A stretch of 64,000 bases of DNA from Agromyces sp. G08B096 (GCF_040267705.1 NZ_CP158374.1:2976001-3040000), one strand, 5' to 3'. Shown: positions 25,044 to 34,384, counted from the first letter of the stretch. A program made the numbers and translations. Notes: generated by a model not told the origin, from the sequence alone.

Positions 25044-25087
25044 GTGGCAGCGAGCCCCGCATGACCGATACCGAGAAGGGAACCACC

Positions 25088-25756
25088 ATGTACACCCTCG
25101 AGCAGGTCTCGAAGTCCTACGCCGGCGCCAAGCGGAACGTCGCCGCGCTGAAGCGGGTCTCCCTCACCATCCCGGCGGGCCAGTTCGTCGCGGTGCAGGG
25201 CCCGACGGGCGGCGGCAAGTCGACGCTGCTGCAGCTGCTCGGCGCACTCGACCGCCCGACCGACGGTCGGATCGCCCTCGGCGACGCGGAGCTCTCGCAT
25301 CTCGGCGACGGCCCGCTCGGCCGGATCCGGGCGCGCGAGATCGGCTTCGTGTTCCAGAGCTTCAACCTGATCCCGACGCTGACGGCGCAGGAGAACGTGG
25401 AGACGGCCCTCGAGCCGCTCGGCGTCGGCACGGCGGAGCGGCGGGAACGCGCCGCCGCGGCGCTCGCGTCGGTGGGCCTCGGCGACCGGGGCGCCCACCT
25501 GCCCGGCGAGCTCTCCGGCGGCCAGCAGCAGCGCGTCGCGATCGCCAGAGCGCTCGTGAAGGAGCCCGACGTGCTCCTCGCCGACGAGCCCACGGGCAAC
25601 CTCGACGAGGAGACGCGCGACGAGATCATGGACCTCCTCGAAGGACTCTGGCGCGACCGCGGCCTCACCCTCGTGGTGGTCACCCACGACTCGGCGGTCG
25701 CGCGACGCGCGGAGCGACGGCTGTACCTGAAGCACGGCACCGTCACCGAGCGCTGA
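25088..25756 (+). CDS. ABC transporter ATP-binding protein (MacB/LolD type)
   Basis: 222-aa ATPase. The Walker A is GPTGGGKST, a variant of the usual GxSGSGKST seen in this subgroup. The Q-loop is GFVFQSFNLIPTLTA, the signature LSGGQQQRVAIARAL, the Walker B VLLADEPTGNLDEET, and the H-loop VVTHDSAVARRA. I chose ATG 25088, preceded by AAGGGA. An in-frame ATG at 25040 overlaps the permease stop (ATGA) and would add 16 polar residues. It powers the MacB-like permease and is probably controlled by the divergent two-component system. Confidence 0.95.
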   Translation: MYTLEQVSKSYAGAKRNVAALKRVSLTIPAGQFVAVQGPTGGGKSTLLQLLGALDRPTDGRIALGDAELSHLGDGPLGRIRAREIGFVFQSFNLIPTLTAQENVETALEPLGVGTAERRERAAAALASVGLGDRGAHLPGELSGGQQQRVAIARALVKEPDVLLADEPTGNLDEETRDEIMDLLEGLWRDRGLTLVVVTHDSAVARRAERRLYLKHGTVTER

Positions 25757-25782
25757 CGCCCGGCCGAGCCGGGGCCTGGACC

Positions 25783-25823
25783 GGCGGATGCCGCGGCGAC
25801 TCCCTCCAGCCGCGGCATCCGCC
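25783..25823 (+). terminator. Hairpin terminator after the MacB-like exporter
   Basis: A 15-bp stem, GGCGGATGCCGCGGC (25783-25797) pairing with 25809-25823, around an 11-nt loop. The first 13 bases of the arm are identical to the terminator at 59871-59905. Confidence 0.65.
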
Positions 25824-25939
25824 ATTCGTGCCGACCCCGGGGCCGCGCCCGGCCGGCCCGCGAGGCGGCACCACCGCTGCGCCGTCGGCCACGCGAGTCG
25901 CTCAGCCGCGGCCCGGGCGGCCGTCGTACCGTGGAGGGG

Positions 25940-26626
25940 ATGACCCAGACGACCGGCCGCCCCTCCCCCGCCGTGTTCCGACGCCGCCGACTGGTCGCGG
26001 CCGGCGCGCTGGTCGCGGTGGTGCTCGCCATCGTCGCGATCGTCTCGGCGATCGTCGCCGCATCGGCGCCGAAGGGGCCGGGCACGCAGGGCGGCGACGG
26101 CAGCCACCCGAACGCCGCCGCCCTCGAGCTCGACCCCGAGCTGCCCGAGCCGGTGCTCCGGCAGCTCGAGTACGTGCGCGAGCACTGGGATGCGACGTCG
26201 AGCGAGCGGTACGGCGTGCTCGGCGACGACGACTGCGTGAACTTCGCATCGCAGTCGCTCATCGAGCGCGGGTGGCTGCCCGACGACGAGTGGTGGTACT
26301 CCGAGGACGGCGACGCCTACGCGCACGCCCCGGCCTGGCGCTCCTCGACGCTCTTCCGCGACTACCTGGCCGCCCACCCCGAGCGCGCCACCCCGCTCTC
26401 AGACGCGCAGCGCGACCGGGTGAAACCCGGCGACATCGTGCAGTTCGACTGGGATGCCTCGGGCGACCGCGACCACACCGCGATCGTCACCGCCGTCCGC
26501 GAGGACGCCGACGGCGAGATCCGCGTCTACTACGCCGGCCACACGGATGCCACCTGGGACCGCTCGGTCGACGACCATCCGCGGCATCCCGAGACGCAGA
26601 TCACGTTCTGGAGCGTGCACGACTGA
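25940..26626 (+). CDS. Membrane-anchored amidase-domain protein (Amidase_6 type), copy 1
   Basis: About 228 aa. A short basic N-terminus and one membrane helix (about 18-42, LVAVVLAIVAIVSAIVAA) place the rest outside the cell. The domain has the Amidase_6 pattern: LEYVREHWD, then the Cys motif GDDDCVNFASQSLIERGW, VKPGDIVQFDWD, and the His motif GDRDHTAIVT. This is the layout of papain-like/CHAP cell-wall amidases, so peptidoglycan or peptide amide cleavage is plausible. ATG 25940 follows GGAGGGG closely; GTG 25931 is an alternative start. A paralogue follows 49 bp downstream. Confidence 0.82.
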   Translation: MTQTTGRPSPAVFRRRRLVAAGALVAVVLAIVAIVSAIVAASAPKGPGTQGGDGSHPNAAALELDPELPEPVLRQLEYVREHWDATSSERYGVLGDDDCVNFASQSLIERGWLPDDEWWYSEDGDAYAHAPAWRSSTLFRDYLAAHPERATPLSDAQRDRVKPGDIVQFDWDASGDRDHTAIVTAVREDADGEIRVYYAGHTDATWDRSVDDHPRHPETQITFWSVHD

Positions 26627-26675
26627 GCCCGGCCCGCGGAGCCGACGCTCAGGCATGCCGCGTACAGTTGAACGG

Positions 26676-27413
26676 ATGTCCCGCCCCACCCGTGCTCCGT
26701 TTCCCCGCCGCCGCATGCTCCTCCTCGGGGGCGCGCTCGGCCTCCTGCTGATCCTCACCGGAGCGGTCGTCTGGGCGGCGGCCGGACCCGGCGCCCACGC
26801 CGCCGGTCCCTCGTCCGTCGCCGCCGACACCGCCTCCGGCGCCGGATCGACCGCCGCGGACGGCGATCCCGACGGCGACGATCCCGACGCCGATGGGGAG
26901 ACGGCCGCGCAGCCCGCCGCCCTCGCACCGGCGGTGGCGGCTCAGCTGGCGTACGTCCGCGCCCACTGGCAGGACACCTCGAACGACGTCTTCGGCTACC
27001 TCGACGACACCGACTGCATGAACTTCGCGAGCCAGTCGCTGCTCGAGCGCGGCTGGCAGCCCGACGACGAGTGGTGGTACGAGGGCTCGGGCGACGGCTA
27101 CGCGAACTCGACCGCCTGGATCAGCTCGACGGCGTTCATGGAGTACCTCGAGGCGCGCCCCGACCGGGCGACGGCCCTCACCGATGCGCAGCGCGACCTC
27201 GTGAAGCCCGGCGACCTCGTCCAGTTCGACTGGGACGACTCGGGCGACCGCGATCACACGGGCATCGTGACGAAGGTCGAACGCCGGGCCGACGGCAGCA
27301 TCTCGATCGAGTACGCCGGCCACACCGACGCGACCTGGGACCGGACGGTCGACGAGGCGATCACCGAGCTGCACCCCGGCGGCGTCGCGTACTACTGGAG
27401 CATCCCCGAGTAG
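26676..27413 (+). CDS. Membrane-anchored amidase-domain protein (Amidase_6 type), copy 2
   Basis: 245 aa, clearly a paralogue of the preceding gene. After an N-terminal membrane helix (MLLLGGALGLLLILTGAVVW) and a longer Ala/Asp-rich linker, the domain repeats the same blocks: YLDDTDCMNFASQSLLERGW, PDDEWWYEGSGDGY, VKPGDLVQFDWDDSGDRDHTGIVT and YAGHTDATWDRTVDE. The Cys and His are kept. An ATG at 26655 would add seven residues. The gene ends 3 bp before the convergent isomerase gene. The two copies may differ in cell-wall substrate or timing. Confidence 0.82.
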   Translation: MSRPTRAPFPRRRMLLLGGALGLLLILTGAVVWAAAGPGAHAAGPSSVAADTASGAGSTAADGDPDGDDPDADGETAAQPAALAPAVAAQLAYVRAHWQDTSNDVFGYLDDTDCMNFASQSLLERGWQPDDEWWYEGSGDGYANSTAWISSTAFMEYLEARPDRATALTDAQRDLVKPGDLVQFDWDDSGDRDHTGIVTKVERRADGSISIEYAGHTDATWDRTVDEAITELHPGGVAYYWSIPE

Positions 27414-27416
27414 CCG

Positions 27417-28445
27417 CTACTGGTTCGAGAACGCCGCGTCGAACGACGCCGACGGTCGCGGGAAGAGCTTCGACCGGATGAAGCCGACGGCCTCGGCCGC
27501 CCCGTGCAGCCGATCCATGCCGGCGTCCTCCCACTCGACCGAGATGGGCCCGCGGTAGCCGATCGCGTCGAGCGCGCGGAACGCGTCCTCCCAGGGCACG
27601 TCCCCGTGCCCCGTGGAGACGAAGTCCCAGCCCCGCCGCGGGTCGCCCCAGGGCAGGTGCGAGCCGAGGATGCCCGCACGGCCCGTGGCCGGACGCATCC
27701 GCGTGTCCTTGCAGTCGACGTGGTAGATGCGGTCCGCGAAGTCGACGATGAACCCGACGGGGTCGATGCCCTGCCACATCATGTGGCTCGGGTCCCAGTT
27801 GAACCCGAACGCCTCGCGCCGGTCGACCGCCTCGAGCGTGCGCACGCTCGTCCAGTAGTCGTAGGCGATCTCCGACGGGTGCACCTCGTGCGCGAAGCGC
27901 ACGCCCTCGGCATCGAATACGTCGAGGATCGGGTTCCACCTGGCCGCGAAGTCCTCGTAGCCGGCGTCGATGACCGAGGCTGGCACGGGCGGGAACATCG
28001 CCACGTACGGCCAGATCTTCGATCCGGTGAAGCCGACGACCACGTCGACGCCGAGCGCCCGCGCGACCCGCGCCGACCGCTTCATGTCGTCGGCCGCCCG
28101 CTGCCGCACGCCTTCAGGGTCGCCGTCGCCCCACGTGTACGGGCGCACGATGCCCTGGTGCCGGAAGTCGATGGGATCGTCGCACACCGCCTGCCCGGTG
28201 AGGTGGTTCGAGATCGCGTAGACCTCGAGGCCGTACCGCTTCAGGATCTCGCGGCGCTCGTCGAGGTACCCCGGCTCCTCCTCGGCCAGCTTCAGGTCGA
28301 GGTGGTCGCCCGAGCAGGCGATCTCGAGCCCGTCGTAGCCCCACTCCGCGGCCCGCCTCGCGACCTCCTCGAACGGGAGGTCGGCCCACTGCCCCGTGAA
28401 CAGGGTCACCGGGTGGCCGGCCCGATCGGTCGTGGCATCCGTCAT
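27417..28445 (-). CDS. Sugar phosphate isomerase/epimerase-like TIM-barrel protein
   Basis: 342-aa cytoplasmic AP_endonuc_2 (xylose-isomerase-like) barrel. Likely metal ligands are the Glu/His in AHEVHPSEIAYDYW, the Asp in GFNWDPSHMMWQGID, the His in YHVDCKD and the Glu in ISVEWEDAGMD. Its start overlaps the stop of the neighbouring epimerase gene (ATGA at 28442-28445), with AAAGGGA upstream. It is the last gene of the sugar operon that starts at 35493. It likely isomerises a keto or inositol-type intermediate; the exact reaction is unknown. Confidence 0.85.
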   Translation of the reverse strand: MTDATTDRAGHPVTLFTGQWADLPFEEVARRAAEWGYDGLEIACSGDHLDLKLAEEEPGYLDERREILKRYGLEVYAISNHLTGQAVCDDPIDFRHQGIVRPYTWGDGDPEGVRQRAADDMKRSARVARALGVDVVVGFTGSKIWPYVAMFPPVPASVIDAGYEDFAARWNPILDVFDAEGVRFAHEVHPSEIAYDYWTSVRTLEAVDRREAFGFNWDPSHMMWQGIDPVGFIVDFADRIYHVDCKDTRMRPATGRAGILGSHLPWGDPRRGWDFVSTGHGDVPWEDAFRALDAIGYRGPISVEWEDAGMDRLHGAAEAVGFIRSKLFPRPSASFDAAFSNQ

Positions 28446-29311
28446 CGTCGTTCCCTTTCGTCCTGCAGCGCGGTGAGGTAGCGGATGCTGCGCTCCGCGA
28501 GGTCGTCCTGCGAGTCGGCGAGCGGCCGCCACACCGAGGCGGCGACCGCGATCGTCGCGTTCTCGCCCGTGAAGCTCTCGAGCCCGAGCGGCCCGGTGTA
28601 GCCGGCGTCGTCGAGGGCGTCGAGGAACGCCGGCCAGTCGATGTGGTCGTCGCCGACGGCCCCCCGGTCGTTGCCGCAGACCTGCACGTGCGCCAGGTGC
28701 TCCCCTGCCAGGCGCACGGCGTCGCCGATGCGGCGCTCCTCGATGTTCAGGTGGTAGCTGTCGAGCGCGAGCCCGAGGCCGGGGCCGAGCAGCGGATCGA
28801 GCGCGTCGAGCGCCTGCTCGACGGTGTTCACGAGGCTCGTCTCGTACCGGTTCAGCGGTTCGACCGCGAGCCGAATGCCCCGCTCCTCCGCCTGCCGGAC
28901 GACCGGCGCGAGCGCGGTCCGGAGCTCGGCGTACCTGGCCCGGCGCTCCTCGTCGTCCATGCGCCAGGTGCGCCCCGTCGCCGCCGTGAACGGGCCGGCG
29001 ACGACCCGCGCGCCGAGCCGCTCGGCGACCTTGACGCAGTGCACCAGGTAGTTCTGGGTGGCCACGACCTCCGACCCGGGCGCGGCGACGAGGTTCCGGC
29101 CGGGCCCCATCGCCCCGACCACGATGGGCGCCAGCCGGTGCCCGGCGAGCACGTCGGCCGCGGCATCCGGCGACCAGTCCCCCGGCTGCTCGACCGGCAG
29201 CTCGATCGCGCCGAAGCCCATGCCGGCGGCCTTCGCCGCGATCGACGCGAGCGACGCATCGTCGAGTGGCGAGGTCCAGACCCACGTGTTCACGCCGATG
29301 GTGCGGCGCAT
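28442..29311 (-). CDS. Ketose 3-epimerase-like TIM-barrel protein
   Basis: 289-aa barrel close to D-tagatose/D-psicose 3-epimerases. AVEPLNRYETSLVNT carries the first metal Glu, LALDSYHLNIEE the Asp and His ligands, HVQVCGNDR the next His, and LGLESFTG the final Glu. These four blocks match the ketose 3-epimerase family better than general xylose-isomerase-like proteins. The start ATG has GGAGG six bases upstream. It lies 87 bp downstream of the binding-protein gene, past a hairpin at 29335-29370. A role in turning a rare ketose into a common one fits the operon, but the substrate is inferred. Confidence 0.85.
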   Translation of the reverse strand: MRRTIGVNTWVWTSPLDDASLASIAAKAAGMGFGAIELPVEQPGDWSPDAAADVLAGHRLAPIVVGAMGPGRNLVAAPGSEVVATQNYLVHCVKVAERLGARVVAGPFTAATGRTWRMDDEERRARYAELRTALAPVVRQAEERGIRLAVEPLNRYETSLVNTVEQALDALDPLLGPGLGLALDSYHLNIEERRIGDAVRLAGEHLAHVQVCGNDRGAVGDDHIDWPAFLDALDDAGYTGPLGLESFTGENATIAVAASVWRPLADSQDDLAERSIRYLTALQDERERR

Positions 29312-29334
29312 GCTGCCTCCTTGCGAGCGTGCGA

Positions 29335-29370
29335 TCGGGCGGCGGCCGGAGGAACCGGGCCGCCGCCCGA
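29335..29370 (-). terminator. Hairpin between binding-protein and epimerase genes
   Basis: A 13-bp stem, TCGGGCGGCGGCC (29335-29347) pairing with 29358-29370, around a 10-nt loop, within one operon. Such hairpins after binding-protein genes often lower expression of the downstream genes or stabilise the upstream mRNA. Confidence 0.5.
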
Positions 29371-29398
29371 CCAGATTAGGCGGTGGTCACGCCGAGGG

Positions 29399-30604
29399 TC
29401 AGGGGATGACCCGGTCCTGCCACACCTGCGGGTAGCCCGGCAGGTCCTCGCCGCCGAACTTCGCGTAGTGGCCGTCGGGCATGCCCTCGTTGGCGGCCAG
29501 GTACTGGTCGACCTCCTCCGCGGTGATGGGGCTCTGCGGGAGCACCCACTCCTTCGGGATCTCCTCGCCGGCGAAGATCTTCTGCGCGGCGAGCAGCGGC
29601 GTGCGCCACTGGAAGTTCGAGTACACCGGCGCGAGGCCCGTGAGCCCGGTCTCCTTCCACTTCCGGAGGAAGCTCATCTCGTCCTCGCCGGTCATCACCG
29701 GGTAGTCGGCGCCGGCGTCCTCGAACGCCTCGATGGCGGCCACCGCGCCGTCGCCCGCGTCCATCCAGACGCCGTCGACGTCGCCCTTGGCGAGCTCGTC
29801 GGAGATGATCTTCTTGATCTCCGCCGGGTCGGCCCCGGTGAAGTAGTCGACCGCCTCGATGTCGTTCTCCTCGAACAGCTTCTCGGCCGCGGCCCAGCGC
29901 TGCTCGAGCACGTCGACGCCCGGCAGGATGCGGAGCGCGACGACCTTCGAACCCGGCTCGAGCTCCTCGATGAGGAACTCCGCCGTGTCGATGCCCCACG
30001 CGAAGCCGCCGATCGGGTGGATGAACGTCACGGGGCAGTCGGTCTGCACGCCGCGGTCGAACACGATCACCGGCTTGCCGGTGTCGCACGCGCGCTCGAC
30101 GGCCGGCGTCATCGCGGCCGTGGAGTTCGGCGAGATGATGAAGACGTCGCAGTTGCCCTCGTTGATGAAGTAGTCGATGTCGGCGATCTGCGTGTCGTCG
30201 GAGTCCTGCGCGTCGCGCGTCTCCATCTCGGAGATGACCCCGGCCTCCTGCAGCACCTGCAGCTGCTGGTTCATGGTGATCCAGCCGGTCTGACGCCACG
30301 GGTTCGAGATCGACGCGTTCGCGAAGCAGGCCTTCTTCGCGCCCGAACTCGCGTACTGCGAGGTGTCGACCATCTCGGGGTTGATCATCTGCAGGTACGG
30401 CTGGCCCTCGGGGCCTTCCGGCACGACGTCGCGCTCGGCGTCCTGCTTGTCGAAGAGCTCCTGGTCGAACCAGTCGACGGCCTCCTCGGTCTCGGCGGCC
30501 TCCTCGCTCGGGGCGGAGACATTCGGGTCGGTGGTACAGCCCGCCAGCGCGATCAGCGCGAGGGCGCCGACCATGGCGGATGCCACGGTGAACCTGCGTC
30601 GCAT
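29399..30604 (-). CDS. Ribose-type sugar-binding lipoprotein
   Basis: About 401 aa, Peripla_BP_4 (RbsB-like) binding protein. The signal peptide ends in LIALAGC, the lipobox, followed by an acidic linker. Core motifs are ANASISNPWRQTGW, CDVFIISPNSTAAMTPAVE, PVIVFDRGVQTDCP and DGVWMDAGDGAVAAIEAFE. I start at ATG 30604 because GGGAGG lies six bases before it; its first base is the last base of the permease stop codon (TGATG). It is larger than RbsB (about 300 aa), with an extended C-terminus. It delivers sugar to the two permeases and the ATPase encoded upstream. Confidence 0.93.
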   Translation of the reverse strand: MRRRFTVASAMVGALALIALAGCTTDPNVSAPSEEAAETEEAVDWFDQELFDKQDAERDVVPEGPEGQPYLQMINPEMVDTSQYASSGAKKACFANASISNPWRQTGWITMNQQLQVLQEAGVISEMETRDAQDSDDTQIADIDYFINEGNCDVFIISPNSTAAMTPAVERACDTGKPVIVFDRGVQTDCPVTFIHPIGGFAWGIDTAEFLIEELEPGSKVVALRILPGVDVLEQRWAAAEKLFEENDIEAVDYFTGADPAEIKKIISDELAKGDVDGVWMDAGDGAVAAIEAFEDAGADYPVMTGEDEMSFLRKWKETGLTGLAPVYSNFQWRTPLLAAQKIFAGEEIPKEWVLPQSPITAEEVDQYLAANEGMPDGHYAKFGGEDLPGYPQVWQDRVIP

Positions 30605-31761
30605 CACGAACCTCCCTTGGTTTCGTTGTCAGCCCTCGGCGTCGAGGGAATGGGTGCAGGACGAGCGGATGCCGCGTCGGCGTCCGGCTCCTTCGCCCCG
30701 TCCGGCCCGGGCGCTGGTGCCTGCGCGGGCTCGGCGAGGGAAGCTTCGAGGGCGCGCCCGCGTCGGCGGGCGCGGAACGTCGTCGCGGCGTACGCGACGG
30801 CGAGGATGATGATGACGCCCTGGACGGCGTCGCGGTACGTCGACGGCACGCCCGCGAAGTTCAGCAGGGTGAACAGCGCCTCGAGCGCGAACGCGCCGGC
30901 CGCGGCGGCGACGACCCAGCCGCGTCCGCCGCCGAGCACCACGCCGCCGAGGACCACGGCGGTGATCGCCGTGAACTCGTAGCCGCGGCCGACGCTCGGG
31001 TGCACGCCCGCGTAGCCGACGAGGAGCATGCCGGCCACGGTCGCCGAGAGCGCCGAGATGATGAAGGTCGAGGTCTTCACCCACCAGGTGCGGGTGCCCG
31101 AGTAGCGGGCCGTCACCGGGTTGTCGCCGAGGGCGACGATGGTGCGGCCGAAGGGCCGGCGGGAGAACCACACGGCGAGCGCCAGTACCGCGACGAAGAT
31201 CACCACGGCCCACGGCAGGATGCCGATGACGGGCAGGTCGCGGATGCCGCCGCGCCCGAGCTCGCGGAACTCGTCGGCCGGGTTGCCCGTCGCCGCGCCG
31301 CCGGTCCAGTAGAGGACCCCGCCCAGCAGGGCGAGCATCATGCCGAGGGTGACGATGAAGCTCGGCACCCGCAGGAACGACACGATGAGGCCGTTCACGA
31401 GGCCGACGAGCGCGCCGAAGGCGAGCATCAGGACGGTCACCGGCAGCGCCTTCGAGGCATCCTGACCGATGAGGTTGCCCGCGATCACGACCTGCGCCGT
31501 CACGACCGAGCCCATCGACAGGTCGAACTCGCCGCCCACGATCACGAAGTACTGGCCGATCGCCACGATCGCGACGGGTGCGACGCGCTGGACGAAGCGG
31601 ATGAGCTGGTCGGGCTCGGCGAACGACGGGTTCAGCACGATGATCGCGACGAGGAGGATGACGAGCAGGAGGAATACGGCCCCCCTCGGGCTCACGAGGG
31701 TGCGCCCCCATCGGGCCAGCCGGTCGCCGAGACCGGGCTGCGGCGTGGTGGTCGCGGTCAT
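30604..31761 (-). CDS. Ribose-type ABC transporter permease, subunit 1
   Basis: 385-aa RbsC-like permease with 8-10 helices. Family motifs include VAIGQYFVIVGGEFDLSMGS, GLIVSFLRVPSFIVTLGMM and AVVLGGVVLGGGRGWV. The last 45 residues are a Pro/Ala/Asp-rich cytoplasmic tail not typical of RbsC. The start overlaps the stop of the second permease by four bases. Two different permease genes suggest a heterodimeric channel, whereas RbsC itself works as a homodimer. Confidence 0.93.
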   Translation of the reverse strand: MTATTTPQPGLGDRLARWGRTLVSPRGAVFLLLVILLVAIIVLNPSFAEPDQLIRFVQRVAPVAIVAIGQYFVIVGGEFDLSMGSVVTAQVVIAGNLIGQDASKALPVTVLMLAFGALVGLVNGLIVSFLRVPSFIVTLGMMLALLGGVLYWTGGAATGNPADEFRELGRGGIRDLPVIGILPWAVVIFVAVLALAVWFSRRPFGRTIVALGDNPVTARYSGTRTWWVKTSTFIISALSATVAGMLLVGYAGVHPSVGRGYEFTAITAVVLGGVVLGGGRGWVVAAAAGAFALEALFTLLNFAGVPSTYRDAVQGVIIILAVAYAATTFRARRRGRALEASLAEPAQAPAPGPDGAKEPDADAASARPAPIPSTPRADNETKGGS

Positions 31762-32825
31762 GCCCGCACCTCCTCTCGATCGGATGCCGCATCGGGAGCG
31801 CCCGGCGCGGCGATGGTGCCGCGCGGCCCGAACCTCGGCCGCCGGCTCTCGACGCGACGGCTCGTGTAGACCGCCACGGCCGCGACGATGACGACGCCGC
31901 GGACGACGTCCTTCAGGAACGGGTTCACCTGCAGCACGCTCATCACGTTGTCGACGACGGCGAAGATCGCGACGCCGCCGATGGTGCCCCAGATGGAGCC
32001 GCGCCCGCCCATGAGCAGGGTGCCGCCGAGCACGACGGCCGCGATCGAGAGCAGGTCGTACCCGCCCTGCGTGCCGACGGTGGGGCTGCCGACGCCGAGC
32101 CGGCTCGCGAGGAGCAGGCCGGCGAGCGCCGCCGAGATGGAGCAGAGCACGTGCGCCACGATGAGCGGCCGCGCCGTGCGGATGCCCGACAGCCTCGCCA
32201 CCTGCTCGTCGCCGCCGACCGCGTAGATGCGGTGGCCGGTTCGGGTACGGGCGAGGAAGAGGGCGGCGAGCAGGGCCACGAAGAGCATCAGCAGCGTCGA
32301 GACGGGCACCGGGCCGACGCCCGTCGCGCCGATGAGCTGGAAGTCCCAGGGCACCGACCCGCTGGTGCCCTGGTAGTTCGTGTCGAGGTAGCCCTTCACG
32401 ATGAGGCCCGTGCCGAGGGTCGCGATGAAGCCGTTGACCTTGAGCTTGGAGACGATGAGCCCGTTCGCGAGGCCGATGGCCGCGGCCACCGCGAGCACCG
32501 TCAGCACCGCGATCGGGATGTTCGCCGGGTTGCCGGCCATGAGGTCGGCGGCGATGAGGCTCGACAGGCTCACGACGTACGGCACCGAGAGGTCGAGCGA
32601 CGCGCACAGGATCACGAGCGTCTGCCCGATGGCGACGAAGCCCAGCACGCTCATGCCGGTGAGGATGTCGCGGATGTTGCCGGCGCTGAAGAAATTGCGG
32701 CCGACGGAGGCGAGCAGCACCGAGCCGATGATGATGACGGCGATGAGCGCGATGCCGACGATGAGGCTCGCGTCGAGCCGGCGGCGGCGCCGCGCGGGCC
32801 GCGGGGTCCCCGTGGCGGCGCTCAT
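31758..32825 (-). CDS. Ribose-type ABC transporter permease, subunit 2
   Basis: 355 aa, RbsC-like. An Arg-rich start is followed by a first helix (SLIVGIALIAVIIIGSVLLA), then VAIGQTLVILCASLDLSVPYV, NGLIVSKLKVNGFIATLGTG, and AVVLGGTLLMGGRGSIWG. It is coupled at both ends by ATGA overlaps, to the ATPase upstream and permease 1 downstream. It forms the membrane channel with permease 1. Confidence 0.93.
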   Translation of the reverse strand: MSAATGTPRPARRRRRLDASLIVGIALIAVIIIGSVLLASVGRNFFSAGNIRDILTGMSVLGFVAIGQTLVILCASLDLSVPYVVSLSSLIAADLMAGNPANIPIAVLTVLAVAAAIGLANGLIVSKLKVNGFIATLGTGLIVKGYLDTNYQGTSGSVPWDFQLIGATGVGPVPVSTLLMLFVALLAALFLARTRTGHRIYAVGGDEQVARLSGIRTARPLIVAHVLCSISAALAGLLLASRLGVGSPTVGTQGGYDLLSIAAVVLGGTLLMGGRGSIWGTIGGVAIFAVVDNVMSVLQVNPFLKDVVRGVVIVAAVAVYTSRRVESRRPRFGPRGTIAAPGAPDAASDREEVRA

Positions 32826-34384
32826 GCTCCGCCTCCGAGCCCGGCGGCGTCGGCGCCCGGCAGGCGCAGCGTGCCGGTGGCCGCGGCGAGGATGGTCGCC
32901 TCGTCGGCGCGGGCCGGCAGCTCCGCCGAGGCCCGGCCATCGTGCATCACGAGGATGCGGTCGGACATGCCGATCACCTCGGGCAGCTCGGACGAGATCA
33001 TGAGGATCGCGACCCCTTCCTTCGCGAGTCGTCGCATGAGGCGGTACACGGCGACCTTCGCGCCGACGTCGATGCCGCGCGTGGGCTCGTCGAGCAGCAC
33101 CACTCTGGGCCCGGTCGCGAGCCATTTGGCGAGCACGACCTTCTGCTGGTTGCCGCCCGAGAGGTACTGCACCTCTTGGTCGCTGCCTCGCGAGACCACT
33201 TCGAGGCTCGACAGCACGCCCGGCAGGTCGCGCCGGGCGGCACGCGTGCGCCGGGCGAAGACCGAGCGGATGACGAGCAGCGCGTTGTCGGCGATGGACT
33301 GGTTGAGGGCGAGCCCCTGCGCCTTGCGGTCCTCGGTGATGAGGGCGAGCCCGGCCCGCACGGCCTGGCGGGCGCCGGTGACCCGCACCTCGCGGCCGTC
33401 GAGGCGCATCGAGCCGCGGGTGAACGGCGCGATGCCGAAGATCGCCTCGACGAGCTCAGTGCGACCCGACCCCTGCAGCCCCGCGATGCCCACGATCTCG
33501 CCTGCGCGCACCTCGAGGTCGACGCCGTCGACGTAGTCGTTGCCCGCGCCGCGCAGCTCGAGCCGCGGCGCCCCCGGCTCGGTGCCGGGCTCGGGGTCGG
33601 GGTAGTACGCCTCGATGGGCCGGCCGACCATGCGGCGCACGAGTTCGTCGGTGTCGAGCGCGGAGGCCGGGTCGGTCGACACGAGCGCGCCGTCCTTCAG
33701 CACGGTGATGGTGTCGCAGAGGTCGAAGATCTCCTTCAGCCGGTGCGAGACGTACAGGATCGCGACGCCGCGCTCCTGCAGCCGGCGGATGATCGAGTAG
33801 AGCAGCTCCACCTCGTGGTCGGCGAGCGCGGCAGTCGGCTCGTCCATCTGGATGACCCGGGCGTCGGTCGAGAGTCCCTTCACGATCTCGACGATCTGCT
33901 GTTCGGCGACGGTGAGGGTGCGTACCGGGGCATCCGCGTCGATGAAGTCGATGCCGAGGTCTTCGAGCAGCTCGCGCGTGCGCCGCACCATGCCGGCGCG
34001 GTCGACGAACCCGCCCTTGCGTGGCTCACGGCCGAGGAAGACGTTCTGGGCGACGCTGCGCTCGGGCAGCAGGTTGAACTCCTGGAAGACGGTGGCCACG
34101 CCGGCGTTCGCCGCCTCGACTGGGTGCCGGAAGACGACGGGCTCGCCGCCGAGGCGCACCGTGCCGGCGTCTCGCTCGTAGACGCCCGCGAGGATCTTCA
34201 TGAACGTCGACTTGCCGGCGCCGTTCTCGCCGACGAGGCCGTGCACCTCGCCGGCGCGGAGCGCGAGGCCGACGCCGCGGAGCACGGGCACGCCGAAGAA
34301 CGACTTCTCGAGCCCGTCGGCGACGAGGACGGGGGCGCCGGTTGCGACCGTGCCGGCGGCCGGAGTGGGCATCGCGCCGCTCAT
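32822..34384 (-). CDS. Sugar ABC transporter ATP-binding protein, RbsA type
   Basis: About 520 aa with two ATPase domains. Domain 1 has Walker A GENGAGKST, a weak signature (LTVAEQQIVEIVKGL) and Walker B VIQMDEPTAAL. Domain 2 has the degenerate Walker A GLQGSGRTE usual for this family, signature LSGGNQQKVVLAKWL and Walker B VVLLDEPTRGIDV. I chose ATG 34384, which overlaps the stop of the dehydrogenase gene (ATGA). A start six codons earlier at 34402 lies inside that gene. Confidence 0.95.
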   Translation of the reverse strand: MSGAMPTPAAGTVATGAPVLVADGLEKSFFGVPVLRGVGLALRAGEVHGLVGENGAGKSTFMKILAGVYERDAGTVRLGGEPVVFRHPVEAANAGVATVFQEFNLLPERSVAQNVFLGREPRKGGFVDRAGMVRRTRELLEDLGIDFIDADAPVRTLTVAEQQIVEIVKGLSTDARVIQMDEPTAALADHEVELLYSIIRRLQERGVAILYVSHRLKEIFDLCDTITVLKDGALVSTDPASALDTDELVRRMVGRPIEAYYPDPEPGTEPGAPRLELRGAGNDYVDGVDLEVRAGEIVGIAGLQGSGRTELVEAIFGIAPFTRGSMRLDGREVRVTGARQAVRAGLALITEDRKAQGLALNQSIADNALLVIRSVFARRTRAARRDLPGVLSSLEVVSRGSDQEVQYLSGGNQQKVVLAKWLATGPRVVLLDEPTRGIDVGAKVAVYRLMRRLAKEGVAILMISSELPEVIGMSDRILVMHDGRASAELPARADEATILAAATGTLRLPGADAAGLGGGA

